DNA of 64,000 bases from Cyclobacterium xiamenense (GTDB taxonomy: Bacteria > Bacteroidota > Bacteroidia > Cytophagales > Cyclobacteriaceae): contig NZ_WIOK01000003.1 of NCBI RefSeq assembly GCF_009467825.1, positions 1-64,000 of the forward strand, written 5' to 3'. A program made the translations under genes and the position numbers. This document shows, one piece after another, positions 17,633-27,125 of the stretch. Position 1 is the stretch's first letter; every line of letters starts with the position of its first letter. The notes beneath the pieces are model-generated. The model saw only the letters and a list, made by a program, of their open reading frames with translations, was not told the DNA's origin and ran no database searches.

Positions 17633-18670
17633 ATGAAAAGACGACATTTCTTTCAAAAAGCCGGGGCCCTTTCCGCAGGAATTGCACTGGGCCTGAGGCA
17701 AAACAGCCAGGCGTCCGAGTATGCTGCCAATTTCAACGAGCAGCCCTTTACGGTTGGGATAAATGATTACAAAGTCGACTACTACGTGCCCGGTCTTGAT
17801 CAGTCGTTGTCCATCCTGCACGTAACGGACACCCATCTTTGGCGCGACGACGACCGAGGACAGCCCTACCGCCAATTCAGCAAACGAATGGCCGCCGCGT
17901 ACAACGAAACCAGGCATTTCCTAACCGGGAAACCCACCAACCCGGAGGAAGCCTTTGAAGCCACGCTACTCGCGGCCAAAGAAGCCCAGGTGGATGCAAT
18001 CACCCTGACAGGGGATCTGTTTAGCTTTCCCTCCGAAGCAGCCATTGAATGGGCGTTGGAAAGGCTTGAGGCAGTAGGCATTCCGTACTTTTATTCCAGT
18101 GGAAATCACGATTGGCACTACGAAGGCATGGAAGGGAGCTTGCACGACCTGCGCGAGACCTGGATACAAAAACGGCTGTTACCCCTCTACCAAGGGAGAA
18201 ATCCACTGATGTATGCGGTGGAGGTAAAGGGCATCAACCTGGTCAACATCGATAACAGTTACTACGAAATTCTTCCCGAGCAACTCGCTTTTTTTCAGGA
18301 GCAGGTGCGCAAAGGGCTGCCCATGGCCTTGATGATGCACATTCCCCTGTATGCACCCGGCCGAACGCTAGGTTATGGATGCGGGCATCCGCAGTTTAAC
18401 GCGGCCAATGACCGAAACTACGAGTTGGAGCGGCGCCAACGCTGGCCCGAAGCCGGGCACAGCGAGACCACCATGGCATTTCACCAGGCTGTTTTTGAAG
18501 CGCCCAACCTACTTGGCGTATTTGCCGGGCACATCCACCGGCAAACGGTGGATTGGGTAAACGGCGTCCCTCAGTTTCTTACTCAGCCGAATGCCGCCGG
18601 AGGATACCTGGAAGTAAATATCCTACCCATGGATCCTGCGGATCGGACGAAATTTGCCCGGACCGTTTAG
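17633..18670 (+). CDS. Exported calcineurin-like metallophosphoesterase
   Basis: 345 residues. The N-terminus MKRRHFFQKAGALSAGIALG is a twin-arginine-like signal. All five metallophosphoesterase blocks are present: VTDTHLW (DxH), LTGDLF (GD), SGNHDWH (GNHD), MMHIPLY (H) and AGHIHRQ (GHxH), so a binuclear metal site is likely intact. The substrate cannot be predicted. It is co-transcribed with the secreted amidohydrolase upstream, suggesting a shared periplasmic salvage or degradation function. It converges with the ArsC-like gene 7 bases away. Confidence 0.9.
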   Translation: MKRRHFFQKAGALSAGIALGLRQNSQASEYAANFNEQPFTVGINDYKVDYYVPGLDQSLSILHVTDTHLWRDDDRGQPYRQFSKRMAAAYNETRHFLTGKPTNPEEAFEATLLAAKEAQVDAITLTGDLFSFPSEAAIEWALERLEAVGIPYFYSSGNHDWHYEGMEGSLHDLRETWIQKRLLPLYQGRNPLMYAVEVKGINLVNIDNSYYEILPEQLAFFQEQVRKGLPMALMMHIPLYAPGRTLGYGCGHPQFNAANDRNYELERRQRWPEAGHSETTMAFHQAVFEAPNLLGVFAGHIHRQTVDWVNGVPQFLTQPNAAGGYLEVNILPMDPADRTKFARTV

Positions 18671-18676
18671 GCCGCA

Positions 18677-19027
18677 TTAAAATTTTGCCTGGATTTTCGC
18701 TTCGTCGAGCCCGGCCAATAGACTGCCGTCTTCGAAAAGGATAATCGGCCGTTTGATCATGCTGCTTTTTTCTTGCAACAAGGGAATGGCCGACTCCTTG
18801 CTCTCCGTAGCAGACTTGGCTGCTTCGTCCAACTTGCGGTAGGTGGTGCCCCGCTTATTGACCACCTGCTCCAATCCCAACGCGTCGATGAACCTGCCAA
18901 GCAAATCGGCATCGGGCTGCTGTTTTTTGTAATCCACAAATTCGTAGGGCTTGCCTGCTTCTTCAAACAAGGCAAAGGTCTTCTTCATGGTGTTGCAATT
19001 CTTGATACCGTAAATTTTTGTACGCAT
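18677..19027 (-). CDS. ArsC/Spx-family thioredoxin-fold protein (YffB-like)
   Basis: 116 residues. The N-terminal KIYGIKNCNTMKKTFALFE matches the single-cysteine loop of the YffB subgroup, and the C-terminal MIKRPIILFEDG segment has the cis-proline typical of the family (KRP). True arsenate reductases carry further catalytic residues that I cannot confirm, so a glutathione-linked reductase of unknown substrate is more likely than an arsenic resistance protein. No ars genes are nearby. Confidence 0.88.
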   Translation of the reverse strand: MRTKIYGIKNCNTMKKTFALFEEAGKPYEFVDYKKQQPDADLLGRFIDALGLEQVVNKRGTTYRKLDEAAKSATESKESAIPLLQEKSSMIKRPIILFEDGSLLAGLDEAKIQAKF

Positions 19028-19133
19028 AATGTATTGCTATTTACTATGATTTGGTATAGTTATTTCCCTTTTTTGGAATATTTATTGAGGCTTGATTACT
19101 GAAACAAGTTTTAACCGATAAAAGAGTTGATTC

Positions 19134-19607
19134 ATGAATTATTCAAAAGTATCCAAAGTATCCCTTTTTTCCATGCTTTTGGGCATTTGTCTTGCCTTCG
19201 ACACGGTGGCCCAGCAACAAGTAAACGACAATTTTTCCGATGAAGACTACCAGAAATTTGTAGCCATCAACCAAAGCATGGTACCCATGCAGGCAGAAGT
19301 AGAGGCCAAAATGGTGGGGATCCTGGAGGAAAAAGGAATGGAGGTACCCCGATTTCAGGAGCTGATGCAAGCACAACGTCAGGGCAACATCATGGACGCC
19401 ACCGACGATCCCGATGAGATCACGATTTTTAATCAAGCCGGACAGGAGATTATGAAAATCCAACAGGAAAGTCAGCAGCAGTTACAAGATCACATCACCG
19501 ACAGCGGCATGGAAATTCAGAAATTCCAGGAAATGTCCATTGCCTATAATCAAAGTCCCAAGGTGAAAGAAAAAGTAGACGAACTGATGGCAAAACAAAA
19601 CCAGTAA
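19134..19607 (+). CDS. Secreted DUF4168 domain protein
   Basis: 157 residues. A signal peptide (about 1-26) precedes two similar helical stretches: FSDEDYQKFVAINQSMVP followed by a Met/Gln-rich helix, and a second half ending KVKEKVDELMAKQNQ, as expected for DUF4168. The function of the domain is unknown. It is a single-gene unit bounded downstream by a strong terminator. Confidence 0.85.
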   Translation: MNYSKVSKVSLFSMLLGICLAFDTVAQQQVNDNFSDEDYQKFVAINQSMVPMQAEVEAKMVGILEEKGMEVPRFQELMQAQRQGNIMDATDDPDEITIFNQAGQEIMKIQQESQQQLQDHITDSGMEIQKFQEMSIAYNQSPKVKEKVDELMAKQNQ

Positions 19608-19621
19608 TAAAAAAGCAAAAC

Positions 19622-19662
19622 CAATTAAAAAAGGGAGTGTAAATGCTCCCTTTTTTAATTGC
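19622..19662. terminator. Bidirectional intrinsic terminator after the DUF4168 gene
   Basis: AATTAAAAAAGGGAG and its complement CTCCCTTTTTTAATT form a 15-bp stem around a short loop, with A and T tracts on either side of the GC core. An apparent start for the next gene at 19643 lies inside this hairpin and is therefore not used. Confidence 0.85.
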
Positions 19663-19780
19663 ATTGATTTTTTTGCCAAAACCTCACTTTTTCTATTGGC
19701 CGGCACCGTTCGTCCCTCGGTTTTTACTTTCCTTCGCTTTTCCTCTGGGTATTTTTGGCTGGTTTTTCGTACATTTAACC

Positions 19781-22700
19781 ATGTTTGTCGCACCCATATT
19801 TCCGAAATACCTGCTAACCCTGTTAGCAGTTTTCCTCAGCCTATCCCTATCCTGGGGACAAGAAACCCGTATGGTCGAGGCGCCCGTTAGTTATACTACC
19901 TATCCCTATTCGGATCCAAGCCCGGTACCCTCCCTTGTGTACAAACCGGACATCTATCCCTATTTCCGGTTTGAAGGATACAGCGTCGATCCGGTAAAAA
20001 AAGAGTGGAATCGGGTCAGCCTGGAAAACGATTACCTTCGGATAACGGTGATGCCTGAAATCGGCGGCCGGGTATGGGGTGCTGTGGAAAAATCTACCGG
20101 CAAAGATTTTATTTACGAAAACGAAGTCGTTAAATTTCGAAACATTGCCATGCGCGGTCCCTGGACCTCCGGTGGGATCGAATTTAATTTTGGCATCATT
20201 GGCCACGCCCCCTCCACGGCCTCACCGGTGGATTACATTACCTACGAAAACGAGGACGGCAGCCTAACCTGCGTGGTGGGAACCATGGACCTGCCCTCCC
20301 GGACGCAATGGCGGGTAAAGATCAACTTACCCAAAGATAAAGCCTATTTTGAGACGGAAGGGATCTGGTACAACCCCGAACCCCTGCGGCAACCTTACTA
20401 CAACTGGATGACCGCAGCAGCTCATGTGGGAGACGATCAGGAATTCTTCTACCCCGGACACATCGCCCTGCAGCACAGCGGCGCCCTGATGGACTGGCCC
20501 GTTCAGGATGAAAGAAAGGTGAGCCTGTATGCCAACAATGCCTTTGGCTCCAGCAAGTCCCACCACATGGCAGGTTCCTTTCAAAACCACTTTGGTGGGT
20601 ATTTTCATGATCAGGGATACGGTTTTGGCCATTTTTCCAGTTACGACGACATGCCCGGCAAAAAATTATGGCTCTGGGCGCTGTCCCGCTCTGGCGGTAT
20701 TTGGGAAGACCTGCTGACCGATGAAAATGGGCAGTACATGGAATTTCAGGCAGGCCGGATGCTCAACCAATTTTCCCCTTCCAGCCGACAACCCAGCCCG
20801 CTGACCAAGGCCGGTTTTGCCCCCTATACCCTTGACCGGTGGACGGATTATTGGTTTCCTGTCAAGCAGATTGGTGGCATCAGTGCCGTTAGTAAGCAGG
20901 CAGTCTTTTTTGTCAAGGAGGAAAACCAAACCCTTACCATTGCCATCAATCCGCTTGAGCCGATTCAGGAAAACCTGCAGGTCTACATCAATGACCAGCC
21001 CGCCCAAATCCTTCCCCTGAGAGGAAAACCCATGGATGTCATTACCAAAGAGGTGGCCCTGGACGGTCCGATTCAAAAGCTGGAATTGGTTTTGGGCGCG
21101 GAAAAGGTCTATTCCTGGGCAACCGAAGACCCCATGAAATTGAGCCGATCCTTTGAGAAAGCCGGCGCGGCGCCCCTGTCAGCAACCGAAGCCTTGTATT
21201 ACAGCGCCCGACAAGATTATTACAGTCGGGCCTATCCCGAAGCCCAGGCCAAGTACGAGGAAATTCTCCGGCAAGAGCCCGGGCATCAGCAGGCCAACAT
21301 CGATTATGCCGAGCTGCTCTTTCGTTTTGGCCGGTACGAGCACGCATTGGCGCAAATCGCCCAGCCCCTGGCCACGGACTTCTTTGACCCCCAGGCAAAT
21401 TTTGTTGCCGGTAGTATTTACAGGGCAATGGACCGCCCCATCGATGCACTGGAAGCCTACGGATGGGCTTCGCGGTCCATGGAATTCCGCTCTTCCGCCT
21501 ATACGGCCATGGCGGAGATCCATCTCACTGAAAACAATCTGGAAAAAGCATCCGACTATGCCCGGAAAGCGCTGGATTTTAATGTGCATAACATTATGGC
21601 CTACCAGGTGCTGGCCGTCAAGCACCGGCTGGCGGGAGAGAAACAGCTTGCCGCTGCCGTCCTCGAGAAGCTGTGGGACATCGATCCCCTAAATCACTTT
21701 ATCCGGTTTGAACAATACCTGAACGACCCCAGGCCAGAAGCACTGGAAGCCTTCCATTCTCTGATTAACAATGAATTTCCCTATCAGACCCACCTGGAAC
21801 TGGCAGCTACCTATCTAAAATACAACCGCAAATCCGAGGCCTTGCAGGTCCTTACACAAAGTCCACCCCATGCCCTGGTAGATCTGTGGACGGCCTTTCT
21901 CGACGAGAACCAACAGGACTCGAGCCTGGATGCCCTGCTTGCCAAAGCCATTGCCTTTGTGCTGCCTTACCGGAGAGAAACGCTCGCTATGCTAAAGCAG
22001 GCCCGTGAGAAACGAAACCACTGGAAACTGGATTATTACCTGGCCTTAAACCAACTGGCTGTAAACGAAACAGCGCAGGCGGCCGCGCTTTTGTCCGGAA
22101 TTGGCGAAGCGGCAGACGATGCTGTCTTTTACCTAAATCGTGCCTTGCTGCTCGAGCAATTGGAAGGGAAAGACCCGCTGGCTGATCTGAAAAAAGCCTG
22201 GGAAATGGACACATCGCAGTGGAGACACTGGCAGCACCTGGCCCGGTATCGGGCCGAAAACGGACAGGAAAAAGAGGCGCTTTCCTTGCTGAAAGAAGCC
22301 ACGAGTAGGTTTTCGGGAAATTATGTACTGGAAATGGATTACATCCGGGTACTCAATAGCCTGGGCCAGTACAAAAAGGCAATGGCCCTTCTCGACAAAA
22401 TCCATGTACTTCCGTACGAAGGAGCCGGGGAAGGACGGGCGCTCTTTGAGACGGTTTACCTGAACGCAGCCTTGGAGGACATGCAGGCAAAACGCTGGAA
22501 GTCCGCCCGTACCAAACTGGAAAAATCCCTGGAATGGCCAGAAGATCTGGGTGTAGGAAAACCGTTCACCACGAACGAAACCGTGCAGGATTACTTGCTG
22601 GGACTGGTAGCCAAAGCCCAGAACCAGGAGGACCTGTTCCGCTCCCACATGCAACAAGTGGTAGCCGCTACGGCCGACATGTCCCTCAGTCGGCCCGAGC

Positions 22701-22912
22701 AGTTGCTGGGGTTATTTGCCCTGGAAGCCCTGGGGGAAAGCGAGGAAGCGTCCGCTCTTTGGGAAGAAATCCAGAGCGAGGGGGACGAAGAAACGGTCGG
22801 TTTTATCGACCGACTCTACGCGGATAGCGAACAGGCAATAGGGTCCAAATCGGGCAATCGCCGGGAAGCGCTCCTGGAAAAGGTAGCAGCAGTAAGGCGG
22901 GACCTGCGGTAA
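19781..22912 (+). CDS. Exported DUF5107 and TPR protein
   Basis: 1043 residues from ATG 19781. This start gives a clean signal peptide (hydrophobic core then LSWGQ), whereas the longer frame from 19643 begins inside a terminator hairpin. The first roughly 400 residues match the DUF5107 pattern: VMPEIGGRVWGAVEKSTGKDF, RGPWTSGGIEFNFG, and many aromatic residues, a fold related to galactose-mutarotase and glycoside hydrolase accessory domains. From about 470 to the C-terminus there are many TPR units. DUF5107/TPR proteins are linked to glycan metabolism in Bacteroidota, but no SusCD pair is near. The cellular role is unknown. Confidence 0.85.
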   Translation: MFVAPIFPKYLLTLLAVFLSLSLSWGQETRMVEAPVSYTTYPYSDPSPVPSLVYKPDIYPYFRFEGYSVDPVKKEWNRVSLENDYLRITVMPEIGGRVWGAVEKSTGKDFIYENEVVKFRNIAMRGPWTSGGIEFNFGIIGHAPSTASPVDYITYENEDGSLTCVVGTMDLPSRTQWRVKINLPKDKAYFETEGIWYNPEPLRQPYYNWMTAAAHVGDDQEFFYPGHIALQHSGALMDWPVQDERKVSLYANNAFGSSKSHHMAGSFQNHFGGYFHDQGYGFGHFSSYDDMPGKKLWLWALSRSGGIWEDLLTDENGQYMEFQAGRMLNQFSPSSRQPSPLTKAGFAPYTLDRWTDYWFPVKQIGGISAVSKQAVFFVKEENQTLTIAINPLEPIQENLQVYINDQPAQILPLRGKPMDVITKEVALDGPIQKLELVLGAEKVYSWATEDPMKLSRSFEKAGAAPLSATEALYYSARQDYYSRAYPEAQAKYEEILRQEPGHQQANIDYAELLFRFGRYEHALAQIAQPLATDFFDPQANFVAGSIYRAMDRPIDALEAYGWASRSMEFRSSAYTAMAEIHLTENNLEKASDYARKALDFNVHNIMAYQVLAVKHRLAGEKQLAAAVLEKLWDIDPLNHFIRFEQYLNDPRPEALEAFHSLINNEFPYQTHLELAATYLKYNRKSEALQVLTQSPPHALVDLWTAFLDENQQDSSLDALLAKAIAFVLPYRRETLAMLKQAREKRNHWKLDYYLALNQLAVNETAQAAALLSGIGEAADDAVFYLNRALLLEQLEGKDPLADLKKAWEMDTSQWRHWQHLARYRAENGQEKEALSLLKEATSRFSGNYVLEMDYIRVLNSLGQYKKAMALLDKIHVLPYEGAGEGRALFETVYLNAALEDMQAKRWKSARTKLEKSLEWPEDLGVGKPFTTNETVQDYLLGLVAKAQNQEDLFRSHMQQVVAATADMSLSRPEQLLGLFALEALGESEEASALWEEIQSEGDEETVGFIDRLYADSEQAIGSKSGNRREALLEKVAAVRRDLR

Positions 22913-23035
22913 GTTGCCGGCAATCGAATCCAGGGATCGGTAGAATAAACCGTAAAGGCCCTCGCCCGGTATACGATTATTTACCTGGCTTTCGGGAGGC
23001 CAACCTGTAGCCCCATGGGAAACATAGGGAACGGT

Positions 23036-23575
23036 TCATCTGTTTTCCGCCGCTTGTAGCTGCTTGAGAATTCGTCTGATTTTTACCTTAACCGAAGCGC
23101 TCACTTTTTCCAAGGAATCTTCGCAGAGCAAGCGAAATTCATTTTTTAGCTCGGGAAAACGTTTAACAATCTCAAAATAGGCCGCAAAGGCGGAGGCTTT
23201 GACAAACGGGCGATCAGACGACAAATGCTTTCGAACCACGGGCTCCAGACGCCCCGCCTGAGCTGCGGTCAGGGGTATTTGGGGAATCATTTGCAGCAGG
23301 TGGAGCCGACTTTCCCAAAAGCGAAGTCCTGCCAATTTTTTTACGAGTTGGTCGACCTGATCGGATGATACCATTTCACCCTGATCAATATGATGTTTCA
23401 GCACCCAACTGCTGGAAACCTCCACGGCCTCCTCTGTTTCCAAAAGGGCGAGGGTGGCCGGGATAAAAGACGGGTCGTCCCGATTTTCCTGGTATAAGTT
23501 TTTCAAGTGAGCCGTATGGGTCCCGTTCCATTGCATGAAGGCCGCTTTCAGCGTGTTTTCGTACGAATCTTCCAT
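23036..23575 (-). CDS. HEAT-repeat-like alpha-solenoid protein
   Basis: 179 residues from ATG 23575, five bases after the stop of the upstream gene. A longer start would need TTG at 23605 and would overlap that gene. The protein is helical with HEAT-like pairs, for example FWESRLHLLQMIPQIPL and RPFVKASAFAAYFEIVKRF, and ends KVKIRRILKQL. It has no signal or membrane segment and no catalytic motif. It is probably a partner of the adjacent 237-aa protein. An immunity or adaptor role is possible but unsupported. Confidence 0.75.
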   Translation of the reverse strand: MEDSYENTLKAAFMQWNGTHTAHLKNLYQENRDDPSFIPATLALLETEEAVEVSSSWVLKHHIDQGEMVSSDQVDQLVKKLAGLRFWESRLHLLQMIPQIPLTAAQAGRLEPVVRKHLSSDRPFVKASAFAAYFEIVKRFPELKNEFRLLCEDSLEKVSASVKVKIRRILKQLQAAENR

Positions 23576-23580
23576 GGACT

Positions 23581-24294
23581 TTACCTTCGGTGCCTTTCTT
23601 TCCAATCGTCCATTTCCCGAACTGTTTCCCCATCGCTAATTACACCGGTAATGAACTGTATATACAAGCAGTTCGCTGCAACCTCTTCATCGTCGGTTTT
23701 GGCCAGGATTTTTTGCAATACTTCTTCCAAACCACTTTCTATTTCATCGTCGTAAAAAGAATAATAATTTACCAATCCTTCCAGCGCTGCCGCGCACTCC
23801 CCCATGTTTTTGCTGCGGACGGAGGATAAAAAAGCTGGTTTCGCTTCCGGGATAGCATAGTAGGTGATCAAATCTGCCAGAATTTCCAAGGCCCCGGCCC
23901 TTCTTACCTCCGCTGCTTTACTACCATCGTTCGGTAGATCCAAGAATTTTAATGCCAGGCCCAACAACTGCGAACAAATCCTCCTATCCGATTCCGGATA
24001 ATGCGTATCTGCATGCAACGCGATCCACTCGTCCCCATCCAGATGCGTCTCTATCGACATGTGAAGCGGAATATCGCAAACCAACTGCCAAATCGTCTTC
24101 TCAAGAACACGTAGTTTTATATTCTTGCTCCCAGCCATTTTTACCAATGCTTCCCCTATTCGTGGCAGTTCTGCTTCCTGGTTTTTTCCGTTCAGTGATC
24201 TCGACAGATAGGGGTAGACAAATCTTCTATCCACTTCGGTTATTTCCCCAGCAACAAGCCGGTCAATGTACTGACTAAATTCGTTTCCGTTCAT
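23581..24294 (-). CDS. Cytoplasmic alpha-helical protein of unknown function
   Basis: 237 residues, mostly helical, with HEAT-like character (GALEILADLITYYAIPEAK, CAAALEGLVNYYSFYDDE) and no membrane segment. It has a clear ATG and lies directly upstream of the HEAT-like gene at 23036-23575. The two look like products of an operon, possibly paralogous solenoids. I recognise no named domain. Confidence 0.72.
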   Translation of the reverse strand: MNGNEFSQYIDRLVAGEITEVDRRFVYPYLSRSLNGKNQEAELPRIGEALVKMAGSKNIKLRVLEKTIWQLVCDIPLHMSIETHLDGDEWIALHADTHYPESDRRICSQLLGLALKFLDLPNDGSKAAEVRRAGALEILADLITYYAIPEAKPAFLSSVRSKNMGECAAALEGLVNYYSFYDDEIESGLEEVLQKILAKTDDEEVAANCLYIQFITGVISDGETVREMDDWKERHRR

Positions 24295-24366
24295 TTTTAT
24301 CGGTTATCCAGTTTACTTGCTTCCTGCGAGTCTATCCATGGAGTCATTACCGTCGACATAATTTCC

Positions 24367-24747
24367 TCAGGGCAAAGCCAGCACCAGACTGCTGATCAAC
24401 TGCAGCAGAACCACCGGCACCCAGATTCGTTCAATTTTACTGGGGGTGATGGCATTCATAACGGTTCCCAATGCAAAAAAAACCACCATTACCCAAATCC
24501 CTACCGAGGAAATGGATTGGAGCTCCGGAAACACCCGACCTGCCCTTACCCAGGCAATGACCAGCATTCCTCCCAAAATCACCGCGTTGACTATGGCCAC
24601 CAGCCTCATTTTCGGCGGGTATTTGCCGGGGTATTTGCCACCCATGGAGGCGGCACCCCAGGGCATGCTAGCCGCCAGGCCAAGCTGAAAAAGGATCACG
24701 ATTCCTGTAAGGGCAGTGAAAAGGATAAGGGATGCCGTTACTATCAT
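24367..24747 (-). CDS. Small four-helix membrane protein
   Basis: 126 residues with four hydrophobic stretches: about 3-25, 50-68, 78-98 and 107-125. A Gly/Pro/Lys-rich loop (GGKYPGKYPPKMR) lies between the first two. The family occurs as an unnamed integral membrane protein in many bacteria. It probably stands alone between the solenoid pair and the serine hydrolase; the function is unknown. Confidence 0.75.
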   Translation of the reverse strand: MIVTASLILFTALTGIVILFQLGLAASMPWGAASMGGKYPGKYPPKMRLVAIVNAVILGGMLVIAWVRAGRVFPELQSISSVGIWVMVVFFALGTVMNAITPSKIERIWVPVVLLQLISSLVLALP

Positions 24748-24841
24748 TGTTTTTCCTTCAATTTACTAAAAATCCATTTTCCCGGGTTGAAAACAGGTAA
24801 AAAATCCACATTCATCGAAACAAACCGCTTACGTTCTTCAA

Positions 24842-25873
24842 TCAGGTTCCGTATCGCTTGCGAAGGATTTTACCGATCCGATTGAAGGTGATTTCCGATA
24901 ATCCCCAGGTGTATCCGTCAAAATTCGTCGTATTTACCAACTGGATCACCACGGTATCGATATCCTTGTAGTACCGGGCAAAGCTCTGGTAACCGGGAAT
25001 CAGGCCGGTGTGCGCGTATACGTAAATGGAGGAATAGACTTCCTGTTCCTCCTCCGTCATCAGGGACCCGTCGTTTAGTGCCCGGAGGAAGGTACCCACA
25101 TCCCCGGCGCTCGCAATCATGGAGCCATAGTCTGTGGTTTTGATATCGTCCTCCACACCCACGTAATACCCACTCATCAGATCCTCCAGATTTATTTCTT
25201 CCAGGGAACCGAACGTATGCTTCAGCCCCAGGGGGAGGAAAATCTGTTCCTGCATGTAGCGAAATTTCCCATACCCCACCCGCCTTTCGATCAGCTGGGA
25301 AAGCAACAGGTAATTGGTATTCGAATAGGCGTAGGCAGCGCCCGGTTCAAAATCAGCCGGCATGTCGAGCACCCGTGCCAGGGCCTCTTCGTTGCTGCCG
25401 GGCGGATTGATCCAAAAATCGGGTGTATCCGTGAAATTGGGAATCCCACTCCTATGCTGCACGAGCATGCGGATGGTAATCTGTTCGGCATGTTCAATTC
25501 TCCCTGCCAACTCGGGGAAATAATCCACAAGTGTGTTGTCCAGGGATAGAAGCCCCGCACTGACCAGCTTTGCGATGAGCACGGCATCGTACAATTTGCC
25601 AATACTGGCAATTTTAAAGAGGGCATCGGGCCGGGCAGGTAGTTCCGCTTCGCGGTTGTGCCAGCCCGCGGCGTAAAACTCCGGTTCCGCTCCCTTTCGG
25701 TCCACATACACGAGAATGCCATCAAAATCGTGTTTCAGCGCAGCCTGTACTTCTTCCCCGACCGTATCCGGCATTGGCGCCAACCAGGCAAATAACAGCG
25801 TCCAGGGCACAAAGTACAGGGAAATCGGTGTCCCGATAAACAACAGGACTCGGGTGATTTGTTTCGCATTCAT
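24842..25873 (-). CDS. Beta-lactamase-fold serine hydrolase
   Basis: 343 residues from ATG 25873; a longer TTG start at 25894 is unlikely. An N-terminal hydrophobic segment acts as signal or anchor. The class C beta-lactamase/PBP catalytic motifs are all seen: SIGK (S90xxK93) in FKIASIGKLYD, YSN in AYAYSNTNYLL, and HTG in YAHTGLIPGY. Members act as D-aminopeptidases, esterases or peptidases; true beta-lactamase activity is unlikely on sequence alone. The neighbours give no substrate clue. Confidence 0.88.
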   Translation of the reverse strand: MNAKQITRVLLFIGTPISLYFVPWTLLFAWLAPMPDTVGEEVQAALKHDFDGILVYVDRKGAEPEFYAAGWHNREAELPARPDALFKIASIGKLYDAVLIAKLVSAGLLSLDNTLVDYFPELAGRIEHAEQITIRMLVQHRSGIPNFTDTPDFWINPPGSNEEALARVLDMPADFEPGAAYAYSNTNYLLLSQLIERRVGYGKFRYMQEQIFLPLGLKHTFGSLEEINLEDLMSGYYVGVEDDIKTTDYGSMIASAGDVGTFLRALNDGSLMTEEEQEVYSSIYVYAHTGLIPGYQSFARYYKDIDTVVIQLVNTTNFDGYTWGLSEITFNRIGKILRKRYGT

Positions 25874-25999
25874 CGTTTCAGCTTTCTGTTTCAATAACCC
25901 AACCTGACTGCTTTCAGGCGGGCTCGTTTGGGTTTTTCCTCGTTATCATCCTGGGCCCATGGCCCTGCTACCTCCCATTTTTTATAGCAGGCAACGTCA

Positions 26000-27118
26000 T
26001 TATCCGGGAATGGTACCTTCCGTTTCTATTGCCCGTTTGCCAGGCATCATGGCCCGGCTGGGTTGCTTCTTCATTCCAAACAAGGGACCGAGCAACCCAA
26101 TTCTGCGGATAAGTCCCTCGTAAAGAAGAAAACATCCGGCAAAGGTCAATCCGCAAATCGCGATAAATTTGACCCAGCTTGGAAGGGCCAGTGGCAAAAC
26201 CAGAGCAGCTACCGCATACAAGACCACCATGTGGAGGATATAGACCGGGTAGGCCGCCTGACTCAAGTACCTTAGCGATCTACTGGGTCGGTTCAGGTAG
26301 CAGTAGCCCAGACCAAAGATGCCAAAAATCCAGCAATTGGACTCCAGAGCCAAAGCATATCCGGGCAGCATGGTTTCAAAAAAGATGAGCCGGATCAGGA
26401 AAGAGGTCAAAGCCACTCCAAGGTATAGCCATTTCCATTGCCCTACCGTTTGCCAGAAAGCTTTTCCACTGTAGACGAATAGAAAGCCAAAGAAAAAGGC
26501 CAGAAATCCCAGGAAAAACCCATGCCAGGTCAAGGCATACATCTCAAATACGGCTGGTCGAAGAAGGAGCGCCTCCAGGACAAAAAAGACCGAAATGCCT
26601 AACAGGCCGATCGGATGGCCCGTGACAGCAGACAGTCCCTTCCTGAACACCCGTAGCGACTTTCTCTTCAGCAGAAAGAAAAGAGGTGTCAACACCAATA
26701 CATAGACAAAGATATTTCCCAGAAACCACAGGTGACCCGGATGCGGATAATACTGCAGCGGCAAGGTATAATGATACTGGAAAACAAAGACGTGCAGCGG
26801 CGCGATGGCAAACACACCAAACACAAAAGGTAGGAGAATTCTTTTCGAACGTTCTATTACCAATTGCCAGCCATTTCTTCTCCGGATAGCAAAATAGACA
26901 CCCATCCCGGACACGTAAAACAGGAAGGGTATGCGCCACACGTTCAACAGGGACATCGGTTTCCACAGCCCCTCCATCGGTTCGTTACTTCCGATAAACC
27001 CGATAAAGCTGGCCCAGGGCTGAAACACAATCGCTATGTGGTAAATCAGCAGCAAGGCGATGGCCACTACCCGCAGCCAATCAATATCGTATCTTCTTTC
27101 GGTTTCCATTTCCTTCAT
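26000..27118 (-). CDS. Acyltransferase family 3 membrane protein
   Basis: 372 residues with about ten transmembrane segments. The N-terminal YDIDWLRVVAIALLLIYH is the family's signature, where the Arg and His near the first helix are conserved. These proteins acylate sugars or other small molecules at the membrane, for example OpgC-like succinylation. Its acceptor is unknown. It is followed on the same strand by the serine hydrolase and preceded 8 bases away by the ankyrin lipoprotein gene. Confidence 0.9.
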   Translation of the reverse strand: MKEMETERRYDIDWLRVVAIALLLIYHIAIVFQPWASFIGFIGSNEPMEGLWKPMSLLNVWRIPFLFYVSGMGVYFAIRRRNGWQLVIERSKRILLPFVFGVFAIAPLHVFVFQYHYTLPLQYYPHPGHLWFLGNIFVYVLVLTPLFFLLKRKSLRVFRKGLSAVTGHPIGLLGISVFFVLEALLLRPAVFEMYALTWHGFFLGFLAFFFGFLFVYSGKAFWQTVGQWKWLYLGVALTSFLIRLIFFETMLPGYALALESNCWIFGIFGLGYCYLNRPSRSLRYLSQAAYPVYILHMVVLYAVAALVLPLALPSWVKFIAICGLTFAGCFLLYEGLIRRIGLLGPLFGMKKQPSRAMMPGKRAIETEGTIPG

Positions 27119-27125
27119 CCTATCG

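Noticed and set aside
19643-19780. Upstream extension of the DUF5107/TPR protein
   Set aside because: The start lies inside a terminator hairpin; ATG 19781 gives a proper signal peptide.
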